Shown one piece after another: positions 62,150-64,000 of a stretch of DNA of 64,000 nt (the first letter of the stretch is position 1; each line of letters opens with the position of its first letter). The notes under the pieces were generated by a model that was not told the DNA's origin, did not search any database, and saw nothing but the letters and a program-made list of their open reading frames with translations. Source of the DNA: Streptococcus parasanguinis ATCC 15912. GTDB lineage: Bacteria; Bacillota; Bacilli; Lactobacillales; Streptococcaceae. The translations under genes were made by a program, and so were the position numbers. Where the stretch lies: positions 372,001 to 436,000 of the forward strand of contig NC_015678.1 in assembly GCF_000164675.2 (NCBI RefSeq), in the 5' to 3' direction.

Positions 62150-63712
62150 ATGCGTAAAGTTGAATTTTTAGATACCAGCCTTCGGGATGGTGAACAGACT
62201 CCAGGAGTTAATTTCTCTATCAAAGAAAAGATTGCCATTGCTAAACAATTGGAGAAATGGGGCATTTCTGCTATTGAAGCAGGTTTTCCTGCAGCCAGTC
62301 CTGATTCCTTCACTGCTGTTCAAGAGATTGCGAAGGTCTTAACCAAGACCGCCGTGACCGGTTTGGCCCGTTCTGTCAAATCAGATATTGATGCCTGCTA
62401 TGAAGCTTTGAAGGATGCTAAGTATCCGCAAGTTCACGTCTTTATCGCAACCAGTCCGATTCACCGGGAGTTTAAACTCAACAAGAGCAAGGAAGAAATT
62501 CTTGAAGCCATTAAAGAGCACGTTTCATATGCGCGTTCAAAGTTTGAGGTTGTGGAATTCTCACCAGAAGATGCGACACGGACGGAATTGGATTTCCTCT
62601 TGCAAGTTGTCCAGACTGCGGTCGACGCAGGGGCTAGCTACATCAATATTCCTGATACAGTCGGTTTCACGACACCAGCAGAGTATGGCGCGATTTTCAA
62701 ATACTTGATTGACCATATCAAGACGGACCGCGAGATTATCTATTCACCTCATTGCCATGATGATCTAGGAATGGCAGTGGCGAATAGCCTCGCTGCTGTC
62801 AAAAATGGAGCCCGCCGTGTCGAAGGGACCATCAATGGGATCGGTGAACGGGCTGGAAATGCAGCGCTTGAAGAAGTAGCGGTCGCTCTTAATATTCGCG
62901 AAGACTATTACCAGGTGGAGAGTCCGATTGTGCTCAATGAAACCATCAATACTTCTGAGTTGGTTTCTCGTTACTCCGGGATTCCAATTCCCAAAAACAA
63001 AGCGGTTGTTGGTGGCAATGCCTTCTCACACGAGTCTGGGATTCACCAAGATGGGGTCCTTAAAAACCCGCTTACCTATGAAATCATCACACCTGAGTTG
63101 GTGGGTGTCAAGAGCAATAGTCTCCCTCTTGGAAAATTGTCTGGTCGTCATGCCTTTGTCGAAAAATTGCATGAGTTGGGACTGGAATTCACAGAAGAAG
63201 ACATCAAGCCATTGTTTGCTAAATTCAAATCTTTGGCAGACAAGAAACACGAAATCACAGATGCCGATATCCGCGCCCTTGTTGCCGGTACTGCAGTGGA
63301 AAATCCAGAAGGATTCCAATTTAATGACCTCCGCTTGACAACCAATGAAGACGAAACGATTACAGCAGCAGTTAGCCTCAGCAATGAAGAAGGGGAAGTT
63401 CTTGAGTTCCTTGCCAATGGTCAAGGGTCGGTGGAAGCGATCTTTAATGCGATTGATAAATTCTTCAACCAAACTGTTCGCTTGACCTCTTATAATATCG
63501 ATGCGGTGACAGATGGGATCGACGCCCAAGCCCGTGTCTTGGTATCGGTGGAAAATGTCGATACAGATACGATCTTCAATGCCTCTGGTTTGGACTTCGA
63601 CGTATTAAAAGCCTCTGCCATTGCTTATATCAATGCCAACACGCTGGTTCAAAAAGAGAATGCGGGTGAAATGGGACGAGCTGTCTCCTACCGGGATCTT
63701 CCACAAGCCTAA
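62150..63712 (+). CDS. leuA: 2-isopropylmalate synthase
   Basis: 520 residues. The N-terminal barrel has [17 protein letters not shown] (metal aspartate), [11 protein letters not shown], and [19 protein letters not shown] with the H-x-D-x-G metal ligands, and [15 protein letters not shown]. The C-terminal regulatory (LeuA dimer) domain for leucine feedback is complete. It condenses 2-oxoisovalerate with acetyl-CoA. ATG 62150 follows GAGGAG. Followed by leuB. Confidence 0.96.
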   Translation: MRKVEFLDTSLRDGEQTPGVNFSIKEKIAIAKQLEKWGISAIEAGFPAASPDSFTAVQEIAKVLTKTAVTGLARSVKSDIDACYEALKDAKYPQVHVFIATSPIHREFKLNKSKEEILEAIKEHVSYARSKFEVVEFSPEDATRTELDFLLQVVQTAVDAGASYINIPDTVGFTTPAEYGAIFKYLIDHIKTDREIIYSPHCHDDLGMAVANSLAAVKNGARRVEGTINGIGERAGNAALEEVAVALNIREDYYQVESPIVLNETINTSELVSRYSGIPIPKNKAVVGGNAFSHESGIHQDGVLKNPLTYEIITPELVGVKSNSLPLGKLSGRHAFVEKLHELGLEFTEEDIKPLFAKFKSLADKKHEITDADIRALVAGTAVENPEGFQFNDLRLTTNEDETITAAVSLSNEEGEVLEFLANGQGSVEAIFNAIDKFFNQTVRLTSYNIDAVTDGIDAQARVLVSVENVDTDTIFNASGLDFDVLKASAIAYINANTLVQKENAGEMGRAVSYRDLPQA

Positions 63713-63724
63713 GAGGAAATGAAC

Positions 63725-64000
63725 ATGACAAAGAAAATTGTAACACTTGCAGGAGATGGGATTGGCCCTGAGATTATGGCAGCTGGACTAGAGGTTCTCG
63801 CTGCCGTTGCTCCAAAAATTGGCTTTGATTATAGCCTAGAAGACAAACCTTTTGGGGGTGCTGGGATTGATGCCGCTGGCCACCCACTTCCTCAAGATAC
63901 TCTAGAAGCAGCTAAAGGAGCGGATGCTATTCTTCTTGCAGCCATCGGGAGTCCTGAGTATGACCATGCTCCTGTTCGTCCAGAACAAGGTTTACTCGCT
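63725..64000 (+). CDS. leuB: 3-isopropylmalate dehydrogenase, partial (cut by window end)
   Basis: The first 92 codons are present: MTKKIVTLAGDGIGPEIMAA is the LeuB N-terminus with the GDGIGPE NAD-adenine-binding motif, and ADAILLAAIGSPEYDH follows. The rest lies beyond the window. Starts 12 nt after leuA with GAGGAAATGAAC upstream; oxidative decarboxylation of 3-isopropylmalate in leucine synthesis. Confidence 0.95.
   Translation, partial: MTKKIVTLAGDGIGPEIMAAGLEVLAAVAPKIGFDYSLEDKPFGGAGIDAAGHPLPQDTLEAAKGADAILLAAIGSPEYDHAPVRPEQGLLA

Overview
The window is low-GC Firmicute DNA with the gene content and signals of an oral (viridans) Streptococcus. Evidence for this includes strong AGGAGG ribosome sites, TGnTATAAT extended -10 promoters, a CcpA cre site, PyrR attenuators, a CpsY-type LysR regulator, DeoD and PunA nucleoside phosphorylases, and a type VII LXG effector cassette. 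The species cannot be fixed from the sequence alone.

Layout. 1-9.6 kb: regulators (two XRE, one MerR), a CPBP protease cut by the left edge, a secreted nuclease, a cre-controlled alpha-glycosidase, RDD and Nudix proteins, and a decayed Doc toxin locus. 9.7-20.1 kb: a DUF4300 lipoprotein, small conserved hypotheticals, a CbrC-like protein, a tandem CPBP pair, an ankyrin protein, glycerol kinase, acetoin reductase, L31 and NrnA. 20.2-24.2 kb: a T7SS cassette of two small helical partners, an LXG toxin and two paralogous membrane-anchored candidate immunity proteins. The first immunity gene overlaps the toxin gene by 164 nt in another frame. 24.3-27 kb: flavodoxin, chorismate mutase, ClC channel, rplS and tRNA-Arg(CCT). 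27.3-36.7 kb: a complete type I-C CRISPR-Cas locus (cas3-cas5-cas8c-cas7-cas4-cas1-cas2) with 20 repeats and 19 spacers. 36.8-40.5 kb: lipoprotein, PrsW-like protease, mnmE. 40.7-48.9 kb: pentose/purine salvage (rpiA, deoB, punA, deoD) with a ClC channel, a glutamine-amidotransferase-like protein, a protein with a HEPN-like RNxxxH motif, and a sirtuin. 48.9-61.6 kb: cpsY, the de novo pyrimidine genes pyrK-pyrD, pyrF, pyrE and pyrC, a GT-C-like membrane protein, ung-mutX, a GDSL lipase and YpmS. 61.9-64 kb: a leucine attenuator, leuA, and leuB cut by the right edge.

The most unusual non-coding content is four families of structured intergenic repeats. A is a 136-bp element with terminal inverted repeats (3 copies). 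B is a five-unit tandem array just before deoD. C is a four-unit tandem array between pyrF and pyrE. D is an approximately 180-bp element ending in a terminator (3 copies). In A, B and C the copies differ in stem sequence while pairing is kept, which points to selection on, or spread of, folded units. The B array sits where the deoD Shine-Dalgarno should be.

Functionally, the pyr genes are tied together by PyrR attenuation. The rpiA/deo/pun block recycles nucleosides and pentose phosphates. The CRISPR and LXG loci are the defence and competition modules.
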